Virus record (IMG/VR): IMGVR_UViG_3300037247_000655
Coordinates: 101,527-165,526 of that record
Reading direction: 5' to 3' (one strand)
DNA: 64,000 nucleotides
Origin: a virus
Shown here: positions 49,629 through 57,787 of the stretch, one piece after another
How positions within the stretch are numbered: the stretch's first letter is position 1
Layout: every line of letters starts with the position of its first letter
Translations under genes and position numbers: made by a program
Notes under the pieces: model-generated
What the model saw: the letters and a program-made list of their open reading frames with translations, nothing else
Told to the model about the DNA's origin: nothing
Database searches by the model: none

Positions 49629-49928
49629 TTATGGTTCCATTTCGTTTTCTCTACCATCAAAAAGAAGGGCTATGTTGTTTGAGATTTTGTCGATTTTCCA
49701 AATATGATTCTGTGCCTGTACTAGTGCGTCGTCTATCAACTCTTCTGGGGTCAACTTGATATTACCAACGGACACACACCTTCTGCCTGCAGCTCCTGTC
49801 GTAGCCATTGCTATCCAACGCAGAGCATACAATTCGGACATCTTCATGGACGCCTGTAATGTAATAAGTTTCCTCTGTTGGATCTTAGTTAATCCTGTCA
49901 TGACATCTACTCCGGTTATTGTCCGCAT
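49629..49928 (-). CDS. Hypothetical helical protein
   Basis: 99 residues. LTKIQQRKLITLQASMKMSE and EELIDDALVQAQNHIWKIDK are helices. An alternative ATG at 49901 has GGAG 8 bases away and may be the true start (90 residues). Unrecognised. Confidence 0.62.
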   Translation of the reverse strand: MRTITGVDVMTGLTKIQQRKLITLQASMKMSELYALRWIAMATTGAAGRRCVSVGNIKLTPEELIDDALVQAQNHIWKIDKISNNIALLFDGRENEMEP

Positions 49929-49942
49929 CCAGAATGACCTTT

Positions 49943-50464
49943 CTATTCACTTATCACCTCATCTAAGATAGGCACGCCAAGATCTTCCATTGTCACTAAA
50001 CATTCTCTTTCCTTGTCTTGTTCGTCTTTTTCGCTCATTGACACGTAACCTGGATAGACGGCATCAACTACTATCTCTATCTCTGCCAAGTCGCTCAGAT
50101 CAAACAAACCAGCCACTGTTTCAGAGACACACTCATCACCATATATGCCACAGACGACCATATCTAGTGGCCAAGACGGATGGTCCTTGATACAAGACAA
50201 AACTTCCGCCCCACCGTCTCCCCCGTATTTGGTAATCGTATCTGTATGTGGATAATCCTTGACAGATTCAATTATATCGTGGTGGATCTTAGTGCTACTA
50301 GGGTGTTCATATTGCAACAGAATTATAGCCCACCCATTGTGTTTGGCATGTTGTATGAGATCGCATACAATAGGGACCAAGTCATTGTCAAGAACCTCCC
50401 CAAGGAAATGGTCTTGCATATCTACGACTACTAACGTTCTCGGTGTACTGCTTAGTTCTCTCAT
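49943..50464 (-). CDS. Isochorismatase/nicotinamidase-family hydrolase
   Basis: 173 residues from the ATG at 50464 (AAAGAG upstream; the longer reading overlaps the neighbour). The catalytic triad is visible: D15 in LVVVDMQDHF, K79 in TKYGGDGG and C112 in CGIYGDECVSETVAGL. The family contains nicotinamidases and isochorismatases. Nicotinamidase feeds the NAD salvage route, which could help a phage refill NAD after host defence depletes it; this is inference. Confidence 0.85.
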   Translation of the reverse strand: MRELSSTPRTLVVVDMQDHFLGEVLDNDLVPIVCDLIQHAKHNGWAIILLQYEHPSSTKIHHDIIESVKDYPHTDTITKYGGDGGAEVLSCIKDHPSWPLDMVVCGIYGDECVSETVAGLFDLSDLAEIEIVVDAVYPGYVSMSEKDEQDKERECLVTMEDLGVPILDEVISE

Positions 50465-50474
50465 TTTAGCTCTT

Positions 50475-50861
50475 TCACAAGGATTCAGGGTATATAACCC
50501 ACTTTGCTGTTCCATATTGTTTATTAGCAAGATCAATGGCGACTTGAGCTATCTGATCATCAGGTATGTCTGCTGGTATATCAATAGACATGGTATCCCA
50601 TGTACGCCCTATTGTGTCGTGCAAACATGCCAACTTAACAGGTTTCGTGCGTGTTGTCCATTGTGTGTCTAACGACTCCATTAATTCTTTGAGATTGTCG
50701 AAATCAACCAATGTTGCGTTGTCTTCTGACCCTAGTATTCTACGACAAATTTTCCCACTTCCATCTTCCCATAATGTTATCTTCGCATCTCCACCATACT
50801 TTTTAGCCATTTTGTCTAGAATTGTATTAAGTTCAGTGTACGTTTTTGGGCGTGATGGCAT
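50475..50861 (-). CDS. Hypothetical protein
   Basis: 128 residues from the ATG at 50861 (AAGGAG 6 bases ahead). KTYTELNTILDKMAKKYGGD then DAKITLWEDGSG; ends with a strand KWVIYPESL. Small alpha/beta fold, unrecognised. Confidence 0.66.
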   Translation of the reverse strand: MPSRPKTYTELNTILDKMAKKYGGDAKITLWEDGSGKICRRILGSEDNATLVDFDNLKELMESLDTQWTTRTKPVKLACLHDTIGRTWDTMSIDIPADIPDDQIAQVAIDLANKQYGTAKWVIYPESL

Positions 50862-50863
50862 GA

Positions 50864-51034
50864 TTAACTCCTTATACAAAGTGGACTGACCGGTTCATAA
50901 TCATCCCAGTCATTACGACAATAACAGTTGCCACAACAATCGTCTTCACCATCGTCGTCTAGAATTGGCTGATCATCTAAGACGGTTTCAGGTTCTACCT
51001 GTCTCTTCAGGTGACGAGCACGTTTAAAAGCGTT
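50864..51034 (-). CDS. Small Cys-containing protein
   Basis: 56 residues from the ATG at 51034 (GGAG 8 bases ahead). Basic start (FKRARHLKRQVEPE), acidic middle and DDCCGNCYCRNDWDD, a possible metal-binding cluster. Unrecognised. Confidence 0.6.
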   Translation of the reverse strand, partial: NAFKRARHLKRQVEPETVLDDQPILDDDGEDDCCGNCYCRNDWDDYEPVSPLCIRS

Positions 51035-51090
51035 CATGGTTTTATCTCCAAATGTGATGCATTTATTATCTTCCAAAAATCGAACCCAAC

Positions 51091-51114
51091 TTGTGTATAA
51101 TACCAGTAAGGAGG
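51091..51114 (+). promoter_or_regulatory. Plus-strand promoter plus RBS block
   Basis: TTGTGTATAATACCAGTAAG then GAGG, with a perfect TATAAT at 51096-51101 and the ATG at 51122. It matches the block before the other plus-strand gene at 40954. Confidence 0.55.
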
Positions 51115-51121
51115 TTCGAAA

Positions 51122-51799
51122 ATGAAAACGAAAGAGAAAAATGAAGCAAGAAGCATAAGGACTAAAGAGCAGCTTTCAATCAAGGATATCGCCATTCGAT
51201 TAGGCGTTGCTAAAAGCAGTGTTAGTCGATGGGTGAGGGATTTACCGTTGTCTAAGGAGACCATAGACGCTAGATGCTTGGCTGGATGCATTAAAGGTGC
51301 TAGGGTCCGACACGACGACGCCAGGGCTATTAGAAAGCAATATCAACAAGCTGGCATGGAAATGATGGATGAATACCGAGACGACTCCTTGTTCGTCGCT
51401 GGTTGTATGATGCACTGGGCTGAGGGGGCCAAAGATAAGAATAGGGTCAATATTTCAAACACCGATTCATTTTTCTTACGACTTTGGCTGGAGTTTATCT
51501 GGCAATTCTTTGATATTCAGCCATCCGATATTGCTCTCCATATCCATTGTTATCTAAACAATAATAAGACCCAACAGCAGATCGAATCATATTGGTTGAA
51601 AAAGCTTGGGTTGTCCAAGTCAAACTTGAGAAAGACTGTCGTTGTGACCAAACACAAGTTTAGCACAGGTGCAAAAAATAACAGACACCCATACGGAGTT
51701 GCCCAATTAAACATCTGTTCCACAGAAGTGATACAGAAGATCTGGGGAGCGGTCAAATGCTACGCGAGTATTGATGATAATGAAAAATGGCTTGATTAA
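51122..51799 (+). CDS. HTH protein with LAGLIDADG-like core, plus strand
   Basis: 225 residues. An N-terminal helix-turn-helix (SIKDIAIRLGVAKSSVSRWV) is followed by LFVAGCMMHWAEGAKDKNRV and SNTDSFFLRLWLEFIWQFF, a pattern seen in HTH proteins with a degenerate LAGLIDADG-type fold. It could be a homing-type mobile gene or a regulator. It runs against all neighbours, has its own promoter and ends 2 bases from tRNA-Glu, which suggests insertion. Confidence 0.7.
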   Translation: MKTKEKNEARSIRTKEQLSIKDIAIRLGVAKSSVSRWVRDLPLSKETIDARCLAGCIKGARVRHDDARAIRKQYQQAGMEMMDEYRDDSLFVAGCMMHWAEGAKDKNRVNISNTDSFFLRLWLEFIWQFFDIQPSDIALHIHCYLNNNKTQQQIESYWLKKLGLSKSNLRKTVVVTKHKFSTGAKNNRHPYGVAQLNICSTEVIQKIWGAVKCYASIDDNEKWLD

Positions 51800-51801
51800 A
51801 T

Positions 51802-51875
51802 ACCCCCGACCGGACTCGAACCGGCAACCCTCCAGGATGAAAACCTGGCGTCATAACCAATTAGACCACGGGGGC
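51802..51875 (-). tRNA. tRNA-Glu (UUC)
   Basis: 74-nt cloverleaf: acceptor GCCCCCG/CGGGGGT, D arm GTC/GAC, anticodon stem CCAGG/CCTGG with loop TTTTCAT (anticodon UUC), T arm GCCGG-TTCGAGT-CCGGT, discriminator A. Confidence 0.93.
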
Positions 51876-51887
51876 AACACCTACTAC

Positions 51888-52337
51888 CTATTCGGCAAGC
51901 AACTCTGATATGTCTGGCAAACTAGACAATATTACCTCGGCTTCTTTCGCGTCTTCTGCGAATTGGATTTTGATCACAGCATGCTGCACTGACTCGTCTA
52001 ACTTTTCTTTTGTTTGTTTAAATCGTATCTGATGTGCTGATTGTACAGTTTCAACTTCTTCTGTTATGGTATCCCATTCTTTTGCAATAGCTTCCTCTTG
52101 TTTCTCTAGGGCCTTACTCTTCTTCAACAACGCTGCGTGTTTCTTTTGTAGCGATGCTGGCAGACTTTTCAACTTTGTAAGATCTGTTAGATGTCGCACT
52201 TCGTAGTTGCTAATGGTACTGGAACCATATCTATTTTGAGACCCTACAAGTGGAAATTGTACCGACAACTGAAACTGTAGCTTATCTGCTTCTTTCTGCA
52301 ACATCTTACACAAAATATCTCTCTGTTTCTGGTTCAT
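51888..52337 (-). CDS. Coiled-coil protein
   Basis: 149 residues from the ATG at 52337 (AAGGAG 8 bases ahead), overlapping the phosphoribosyltransferase stop (ATGA). Long charged heptads (LQKKHAALLKKSKALEKQEE; TEEVETVQSAHQIRFKQTKE) form a coiled coil. Function unknown. Confidence 0.7.
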   Translation of the reverse strand: MNQKQRDILCKMLQKEADKLQFQLSVQFPLVGSQNRYGSSTISNYEVRHLTDLTKLKSLPASLQKKHAALLKKSKALEKQEEAIAKEWDTITEEVETVQSAHQIRFKQTKEKLDESVQHAVIKIQFAEDAKEAEVILSSLPDISELLAE

Positions 52338-52846
52338 ACCATTAGCTCCTTCTGTGAAAAGTTGGTTGTCTTGGAACACACTTCCACTAATTCTATCTCT
52401 TCTGTTACGTCAGAACAAGGGGAATAGACGTCTTTTATTCTTGATCCATAAAAGCCGTCTGTACCATACAGTATGACACCTGCGAAATCTGGGTGTGCGT
52501 ATTCCTTTGTCATAGTGTCCTTTATACGCTGAATCGTCCTGCCAGAGTCTACCAGATCGTCTATAATTACATACCTAACAGGTGTGAGTTTGTCTCGCGA
52601 GAGAGTTTCTATGTCGTGAGAAGAATGCGAACCTCCCTCATAAGACGACATCTTGGCATCTAAAGGTTTTCGTATGATTCCGCATGGTATGCCAGACTGG
52701 ATTGACGCTGGTAATAGCACAATTACGCCACTGACACCAGTCCCTACTATCATATCAACTTTTCCAAACTGAGGATCTTGTAGCCTATGACAGATTGTAC
52801 TGATTGTTGCCGCTGGGTATCGTAATGCAGAGCTAAGATAGTCCAC
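52334..52846 (-). CDS. Phosphoribosyltransferase
   Basis: 170 residues with the PRPP-binding loop VIIDDLVDSGRTI (94-106) and the upstream VGTGVSGVIVLLPASI loop. This is the type I PRTase fold of adenine, hypoxanthine or orotate transferases. The base is unknown. With the nearby nicotinamidase it could belong to a nucleotide or NAD salvage route, although nicotinate and nicotinamide enzymes usually have other folds. Confidence 0.86.
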   Translation of the reverse strand: MDYLSSALRYPAATISTICHRLQDPQFGKVDMIVGTGVSGVIVLLPASIQSGIPCGIIRKPLDAKMSSYEGGSHSSHDIETLSRDKLTPVRYVIIDDLVDSGRTIQRIKDTMTKEYAHPDFAGVILYGTDGFYGSRIKDVYSPCSDVTEEIELVEVCSKTTNFSQKELMV

Positions 52847-52869
52847 AGTTAAATTCCCCTCTCATAACA

Positions 52870-53037
52870 CTACCAAATACTAATTGCTATGATAGTCGCT
52901 GTAACTAGTACAACGATCCAAAAATTTCTTCGACACGTATCTACCTGGCTATTTAAGCCTACGAGACAGTCTTCGCAGGTATGGTCTTCGTTCAACGTAT
53001 CGACTGGGCTATAACACAGGATACATATATCAGACAT
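52870..53037 (-). CDS. Zinc-ribbon protein with C-terminal membrane anchor
   Basis: 55 residues from the ATG at 53037 (GAGGAG 12 bases ahead). DICILCYSPV and CEDCLVG form a zinc ribbon. The end, NFWIVVLVTATIIAISIW, is a membrane helix. A tail-anchored zinc ribbon; function unknown. Confidence 0.66.
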   Translation of the reverse strand: MSDICILCYSPVDTLNEDHTCEDCLVGLNSQVDTCRRNFWIVVLVTATIIAISIW

Positions 53038-53072
53038 GATTAGACTCAGCTCCTCATAGGTGTAATTTAATA

Positions 53073-53327
53073 CTAAGCCACGGCTGTCCCAAGGAAAAGC
53101 ATTAAGACAAAAGTGATGAACGCCAAAGGTATGCTTGACTGTCCTATTCCCGGTATTAGACCAAGAAATCCTCCCATCCACCACTCTATGTAAACGGGCC
53201 TTCCCGAATAAACCAGCCAAGAGTTGATGATGTATGGCCACAAGAGAGCGCCAATCCCAAACAATACACAAACTAACATTAACCAAAACCCAAGTCCCAA
53301 TCCCACTAGTGCAAGTACAGCCTTCAT
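53073..53327 (-). CDS. Two-helix membrane protein
   Basis: 84 residues, hydrophobic segments at 4-35 (GLGLGFWLMLVCVLFGIGAL) and 55-83 (LAFITFVLMLFLGTAVA). GGAGAAG before the ATG. Holin-sized, but no lysis partner is seen. Confidence 0.7.
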   Translation of the reverse strand: MKAVLALVGLGLGFWLMLVCVLFGIGALLWPYIINSWLVYSGRPVYIEWWMGGFLGLIPGIGQSSIPLAFITFVLMLFLGTAVA

Positions 53328-53340
53328 AATTCTTCTCCGT

Positions 53341-53535
53341 TTACTGACACTCTTCTAGACAACGCTCAGCCTCTGCGTTAAACTTGCCCATCATTGTTCG
53401 TAACCGTAGAATAACCTCCTGTTTCATTTGTAGTTCTTTGATACACTTAAGCAACAGCTTTGGAGTATCACCTCCTGATAACTCTCTCAGCTGAATTTGC
53501 AGATATATTTCCTCCCAGTCAAGTCCGTTTGCCAC
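53341..53535 (-). CDS. Small helical protein
   Basis: 64 residues starting at GTG 53535, because GGGAG lies 6 bases ahead and the longer frame is a shadow of the neighbour. LKCIKELQMKQEVILRLRTM then FNAEAERCLEECQ. The FNAEA helix is reminiscent of family A (38763, 41679). Function unknown. Confidence 0.62.
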   Translation of the reverse strand: MANGLDWEEIYLQIQLRELSGGDTPKLLLKCIKELQMKQEVILRLRTMMGKFNAEAERCLEECQ

Positions 53536-53537
53536 GT

Positions 53538-54059
53538 TTATCTCCCGCCACGCATAAGAGCCACCTTGTGCCCTAGGGCTGCTGCCCTGTTCCGGTTCTC
53601 TCGTCGTGAGATCTTCTTCTTTAACTGGTTTTGTTGGGCCATCGCGAGAGGATCTCTCTGTACGCGGGCCAGGTCGTCCGAAGACCACGTTAGACACCTA
53701 CCTCCCCACACTTGTTTTGCGTGCCTAGACGAAACAGACCTAGCAGACTTTCTTTTGACCAACGTTGACCGTTTATTTTTCCATTGACCGTCTAATCCCC
53801 TCTCCATGTTAGCCTCATCGTGCCCCTTCCTTCTTGTGGGGAAGCCGAATGTACCATCTCCACACGCGTCTTTCTGCCACTGTGGACCACCAAATCTCTT
53901 GCCGTCTTTGACGGGAACGGTGAATTCTGATCTTGGCTCATTATTGTGTTTCGCCCACTTGGCACTATTCCCCTTGACCTTATTATATCTGCGGCCTTGG
54001 CTAGAGTGTTTCGGTGATGTTTTGCCATCTGCGCAACAACTACAAGGTTCTGTCTTCAT
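53538..54059 (-). CDS. Basic hypothetical protein
   Basis: 173 residues from the ATG at 54059 (AGAGGA 6 bases ahead). Very basic and probably disordered (RRYNKVKGNSAKWAKHNNEP; NQLKKKISRRENRNR); an N-terminal CSCC may bind metal. Unrecognised. Confidence 0.62.
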   Translation of the reverse strand: MKTEPCSCCADGKTSPKHSSQGRRYNKVKGNSAKWAKHNNEPRSEFTVPVKDGKRFGGPQWQKDACGDGTFGFPTRRKGHDEANMERGLDGQWKNKRSTLVKRKSARSVSSRHAKQVWGGRCLTWSSDDLARVQRDPLAMAQQNQLKKKISRRENRNRAAALGHKVALMRGGR

Positions 54060-54082
54060 AATTATTCCTCTAGTGATTGTAG

Positions 54083-54679
54083 TTAAAAGTCCAGACACCC
54101 CAACTCGGGTAGGCATGTGAATCGCGTTCCGTCTATGTCTTTTTCGAATGAACGATGGAAATGTCCAAAGACCCATCTAGCAGGTTGATGCACGGCGAAC
54201 ATCTGTTCCAATAACTGACTAGTGCGAGACGGCCTAATATCCATTGATAGGGTGACATATGGTATCACAGTAGTTGGACAGGTGTGCGTGACGACAAATT
54301 GGGGTTTTATTCTTGAGTACTCAGCCAACGCCTTATAGCTAGCAGTCATACCTAATTCTTCGTCTTGCCACCAATTAACGCCTTCTGTCCTGATGTGTCG
54401 ATCTATGCTCAATCCACCACGGACATAGAATATGTCACCGAATCCCGGTACATTATGATTACCATAGTCTCCAAGGAAATGCGGCCAATCACCTACCTTA
54501 TTATAATTGTCATGGTTACCTGGCAAAATTCTGTGACATTTTGGATCTACGTTCCTGAGGGTTGTGTAATCAAAACCAAAATCCCCTACCTGGAGGGTTT
54601 GTTGTGCTTTTTTGATTAAATGATGATACGAAGAGAAGTGCCCATGGACATCTCCTATGATACGTAAGTTGGCTATCAT
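54083..54679 (-). CDS. Calcineurin-like metallophosphoesterase
   Basis: 198 residues: IIGDVHGHFSSYHHL, VGDFGFD, LPGNHDNY, VVTHTCP and WVFGHFHRSFE supply all metal ligands. Similar to phage Ser/Thr- or diadenosine-tetraphosphate-type phosphatases. Substrate unknown. It is the third phosphoesterase in the window. Confidence 0.86.
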   Translation of the reverse strand: MIANLRIIGDVHGHFSSYHHLIKKAQQTLQVGDFGFDYTTLRNVDPKCHRILPGNHDNYNKVGDWPHFLGDYGNHNVPGFGDIFYVRGGLSIDRHIRTEGVNWWQDEELGMTASYKALAEYSRIKPQFVVTHTCPTTVIPYVTLSMDIRPSRTSQLLEQMFAVHQPARWVFGHFHRSFEKDIDGTRFTCLPELGCLDF

Positions 54680-54846
54680 ATTTCGATAGCTCTGGCTGTC
54701 ACAGTTATGCCAGAATCCCTCTGCACATCCAGTATAGTGCCCAAGTTCTCTGCTTTTACAATGACCCTATCGCTTCCTACAATTACCCTAATGACATGAC
54801 CATCGGATTGGTTGATCATGATTGTATCTCCTGGGTTGGCTTCCAT
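54676..54846 (-). CDS. Small PGD-type beta protein
   Basis: 56 residues from the ATG at 54846 (AAGGGAG 8 bases ahead). EANPGDTIMINQSDGHVIRV and DRVIVKAENLGTILDVQRDS; beta-rich. The PGDxIxI opening is shared with 57285-57554 and 60034-60327. Function unknown. Confidence 0.63.
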   Translation of the reverse strand: MEANPGDTIMINQSDGHVIRVIVGSDRVIVKAENLGTILDVQRDSGITVTARAIEI

Positions 54847-54859
54847 CGGACAATCTCCC

Positions 54860-55315
54860 TTAACCGGAATCTTTGCAATCTGTGAACATCTCAGATGCGT
54901 CATAATCGCACCACATAATAGTCCATATCCCAAAATTGTTACCTTTTTCCCACATGTCCAAAGGCTCTAGGACTTTTTTTATTGCCCCCCTAAGTTGACC
55001 TGATATGATTAGGTGCGCATCGATCTTCTCTTCTGACACGTATGTCTCTTTGTCTACGTGACTAGATGTTGCTGCTATGAACACATGGTCGGAAAAATTG
55101 CTATCGAATACCTCTAGGTCACAAAGTCTCCCAGTGCCATAATTGTATTGTGGATGTGCCACATCTACTTTGCACCACCATTTTTGACCGCATTCTTGGC
55201 AGTATTTAGCCTCTTGGGCTGCACAACCACACGATCTGACATTTTTTGTAAAGAAAAGTTTCCCTCTATCGATCCGACACCCGACGATAGTCGCAGCGTA
55301 ATAGTTAGTATCCAT
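54860..55315 (-). CDS. Zinc-containing hypothetical protein
   Basis: 151 residues from the ATG at 55315 (GGGGA upstream). RSCGCAAQEAKYCQECGQKW is one zinc site. The rest is alpha/beta with FNDHVFI-like strands (FSDHVFIAATSSHVD). Unrecognised. Confidence 0.68.
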   Translation of the reverse strand: MDTNYYAATIVGCRIDRGKLFFTKNVRSCGCAAQEAKYCQECGQKWWCKVDVAHPQYNYGTGRLCDLEVFDSNFSDHVFIAATSSHVDKETYVSEEKIDAHLIISGQLRGAIKKVLEPLDMWEKGNNFGIWTIMWCDYDASEMFTDCKDSG

Positions 55316-55371
55316 TGTGTTTCCCCACACAAGCCAAACTAGCTTACTGAACAAACATCGAACGCAGTGGT

Positions 55372-55626
55372 TTAGTTCATAAATCGTATGATAATCCACC
55401 CAGAGACTTCCAGGACACAGACAGCGTCTTCAGCGCTTTTTACTTGACTAGGGTCTTTGCACCGTACCTTCTGTATCCCTTTGGCCATATCAATCAAACC
55501 TGGTTCGTCGAGAGTACACCCAACCACTTTGATAAGGCGATATAAAGAATCCAATGGTTCCCTGTTGGATCCTTCAATGACAAGAAAATCTCCCTTTTGT
55601 GTCACCCCTGAATCATTCGCCCCCAT
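55372..55626 (-). CDS. Small hypothetical protein
   Basis: 84 residues. DSLYRLIKVVGCTLDEPGLI and VCVLEVSGWIIIRF; alpha/beta. GGAGG 8 bases before the ATG. Unrecognised. Confidence 0.65.
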   Translation of the reverse strand: MGANDSGVTQKGDFLVIEGSNREPLDSLYRLIKVVGCTLDEPGLIDMAKGIQKVRCKDPSQVKSAEDAVCVLEVSGWIIIRFMN

Positions 55627-55630
55627 TGTG

Positions 55631-56098
55631 TCAATCCTCCGTCCCTATCTGATGGATACACGTAAATCCTTCACGGCATGTCGGTTCACTAAAACTCCCG
55701 ATCATACGAGCCATGACGTCGTCTGGTACGATTTGCCCAAGCGGACGCTTTCTGTTGCGAGATAGAGCTGTCTTTGGTGGGACGTCTTGCCACAGGCAGT
55801 CGACAGCAACACCAATTTCGTTGGCGATTCTTATCCAACTACCACGACTTGGTCGTGTCAGATGTACATCATCTATTATGATGTCATATCCTCTCCTGAG
55901 CAGTACCCTGGCCGTGAGTTTCACATTTGACCATACGGTGTCCTCTGCGGGTCCATGATACTGCTGACCGGTCAATTCCAGACGGAAATCATCCGGACAC
56001 AAGATAACAGTACCCTCTTTGGATCCCTCTTTGAAGTTTACGGTAGACAGATATGTAGATTTACCAGACCCAGGAAATCCGCACATAATAGTCAACAT
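55631..56098 (-). CDS. P-loop kinase (AAA_33/zeta-like)
   Basis: 155 residues: MCGFPGSGKSTYLSTV is Walker A, ILCPDDFRLELTG the acidic substrate loop, GYDIIIDDVHLTRPSR the Walker B strand, and NRKRPLGQIVPDDVMARMI the lid. Similar to polynucleotide-kinase and zeta-type small kinases. Might act in 5'-end healing together with 43242-44375. Confidence 0.82.
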   Translation of the reverse strand: MLTIMCGFPGSGKSTYLSTVNFKEGSKEGTVILCPDDFRLELTGQQYHGPAEDTVWSNVKLTARVLLRRGYDIIIDDVHLTRPSRGSWIRIANEIGVAVDCLWQDVPPKTALSRNRKRPLGQIVPDDVMARMIGSFSEPTCREGFTCIHQIGTED

Positions 56099-56220
56099 AA
56101 GTATTCCTTTCAGGATGCTGGACAGACAAGATAATGAAGGGCTATAGCCACCAATTGACCAAACGCAAGCCCTAATAGGAACACATTGATTCTGTGCATG
56201 ATAGGATATCCTTTCTAAAC

Positions 56221-56412
56221 TTAAAACTCTGGGTCAACAGTAGTCGACAGCAGCTGTCGCATAAGTTCGTGACCAAAAAGATGTCTGCATGTTCGAATTT
56301 CGTACGCCAGGTTTTTTGCCCTCTGGTAGCCAGCTCGCTCATCTTCTGCCATACATGCGTCTTCTGGTTGGTCTTCAACGAATCTTCGGAAACCTCTTTT
56401 TATCTCGATCAC
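56221..56412 (-). CDS. Small acidic/basic hypothetical protein
   Basis: 63 residues, GTG start with AGGAG 7 bases ahead. IEIKRGFRRFVEDQPEDACM then ERAGYQRAKNLAYEIRTCRH; helical. Unrecognised. TATAAT at 56521-56526 may be its promoter. Confidence 0.6.
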   Translation of the reverse strand: MIEIKRGFRRFVEDQPEDACMAEDERAGYQRAKNLAYEIRTCRHLFGHELMRQLLSTTVDPEF

Positions 56413-56540
56413 TGGTTTCTCCTATCAAGAATTGAACACACGATAAACTGTTTCTAGGGTCAGGAGTCGGTCGCAGTGGCTGTGTCGAAGGCGGTTTTGT
56501 CTAGGTGTCTATATACCAGCATTATACTATTATCTCCAGA

Positions 56541-56903
56541 CTAAGTGATCTTGTTTAATACCTCCAGAATGACAGTCTTGGTAGGCGCAATCCAGAACTG
56601 TATATTACAGATCACACACAGAAATCCGACCAACCCAAAGACAATTCCACCAAATAACGTCCAGCCATGGATGAACAGTCGTAGATCTTTGTCTTCGGTA
56701 ATGCGATCTGCAAAACAACACAGACCACCGCAAATTGCTGTAAGACACAAAAAGACCATGCCGAACATTACGTAAGTGAATCCCGCATTGGCCGTCTCTT
56801 GCACTACGGTCTGGGAGATAGACGCTGCGCTTGCTACGACAGGTTCCATCGCCTTGACAATCGCGCCGAATTGATCAAAGAGGTTGTTCACTACGCTGTT
56901 CAT
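56541..56903 (-). CDS. Two-helix membrane protein
   Basis: 120 residues. Membrane segments near 42-64 (GFTYVMFGMVFLCLTAICGG) and 80-105 (LFGGIVFGLVGFLCVICNIQ). The N-terminal 40 residues are amphipathic. Holin-like in size and layout but not identifiable. Confidence 0.7.
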   Translation of the reverse strand: MNSVVNNLFDQFGAIVKAMEPVVASAASISQTVVQETANAGFTYVMFGMVFLCLTAICGGLCCFADRITEDKDLRLFIHGWTLFGGIVFGLVGFLCVICNIQFWIAPTKTVILEVLNKIT

Positions 56904-56954
56904 TGTTTAGTCCATACTCATCCTTCTCTCCTTATGATATGTTGTGGCTTATGA

Positions 56955-57245
56955 CTAGTTCTGGCCGCAAGGTATAGCAATTCCACGATGATGATGTCCT
57001 TCAGCATGGTTGGGTCCACGCACCTTCATCCTGCATTTAGGACACTTCTGTCCCTGGGTTACGACGATATCATCGCCATTACCATCTTGCCCCACCGTGA
57101 TCTTCCTGCCAAAACCGATGCTACTACACTGCTGTCGAAAAGAACATTGTTCGAGATGGACCCCGCGATCAGATAACACCTTGTGTTCCACCGGACCTTT
57201 TTTCGTTTTTGTACGCCTAGAACCGGTTATGTCGTAGTTTGCCAT
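56955..57245 (-). CDS. Basic protein with C-terminal zinc site
   Basis: 96 residues from the ATG at 57245 (TAGGAG 5 bases ahead). GSRRTKTKKGPVEHKV start; QKCPKCRMKVRGPNHAEGHH gives Cys and His ligands. Unrecognised. Confidence 0.65.
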   Translation of the reverse strand: MANYDITGSRRTKTKKGPVEHKVLSDRGVHLEQCSFRQQCSSIGFGRKITVGQDGNGDDIVVTQGQKCPKCRMKVRGPNHAEGHHHRGIAIPCGQN

Positions 57246-57284
57246 GACTTCTCCTATAATAATAGACTTCATTCATCGCATCCT

Positions 57285-57554
57285 CTACGAGAATACGCTA
57301 CCAAGATTGGCATCTCGTTGACGTTTCAACGACTCATCCACACCTTTTGTGTCTTGCGAACTGGGCTGTTCCGTTACGATAAGATAGTTCCCTATTCTAG
57401 CGTAACACGGGTAACCATCTGTATTGAACCACGCATCCCCACTCATTTTCTTGTGTTCACCTGGACACTCTATGACTTCAAATCTTTTTCCATACCTAGA
57501 ATGTCCAGGCACTGTTATCTCTATCACATCTCCAGGTTGGGCATCTCGATCTCC
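57285..57554 (-). CDS. PGD-type protein, family B member
   Basis: 89 residues from the ATG at 57554 (GGAGG 9 bases ahead). DAQPGDVIEITVPGHSRYGK, FEVIECPGEHKK, and the ending LKRQRDANLGSVFS. A close relative is encoded at 60034-60327 (PGDIIVI...QQRDANLRKLF). Likely small beta barrel with a helical tail; function unknown. Confidence 0.68.
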   Translation of the reverse strand, partial: GDRDAQPGDVIEITVPGHSRYGKRFEVIECPGEHKKMSGDAWFNTDGYPCYARIGNYLIVTEQPSSQDTKGVDESLKRQRDANLGSVFS

Positions 57555-57561
57555 CATTGGC

Positions 57562-57786
57562 TTATTCCTCCCACAATTCGCCGTCAGCGTCATACAGCTC
57601 ATCTAACGAGTAATGTATGATATGGATCGTTTCGATGCCTGTACTGGCCTTAAAAGCCGCCTCTACGCTACCCAGAGAGTTGACGTCGACCAACTTAACA
57701 AGGGCAAAGCTGCCTGTCTTTGAGTAATTGCCACCGAAGAAGTCTTCGTCGTACTCGACTCGTATGTACTGTTGGTGTTTGTTCAT
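57562..57786 (-). CDS. Small hypothetical protein
   Basis: 74 residues. YIRVEYDEDFFGGNYSKTGS then FALVKLVDVNSL; beta-rich with an acidic end. Unrecognised. Confidence 0.64.
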   Translation of the reverse strand: MNKHQQYIRVEYDEDFFGGNYSKTGSFALVKLVDVNSLGSVEAAFKASTGIETIHIIHYSLDELYDADGELWEE

Positions 57787-57787
57787 C

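Noticed and set aside
56143-56199. 18-codon minus frame with AAAGGA 9 bases ahead of ATG
   Set aside because: Good RBS but very short and ends at once; could be a leader peptide. Not strong enough to list as a gene.
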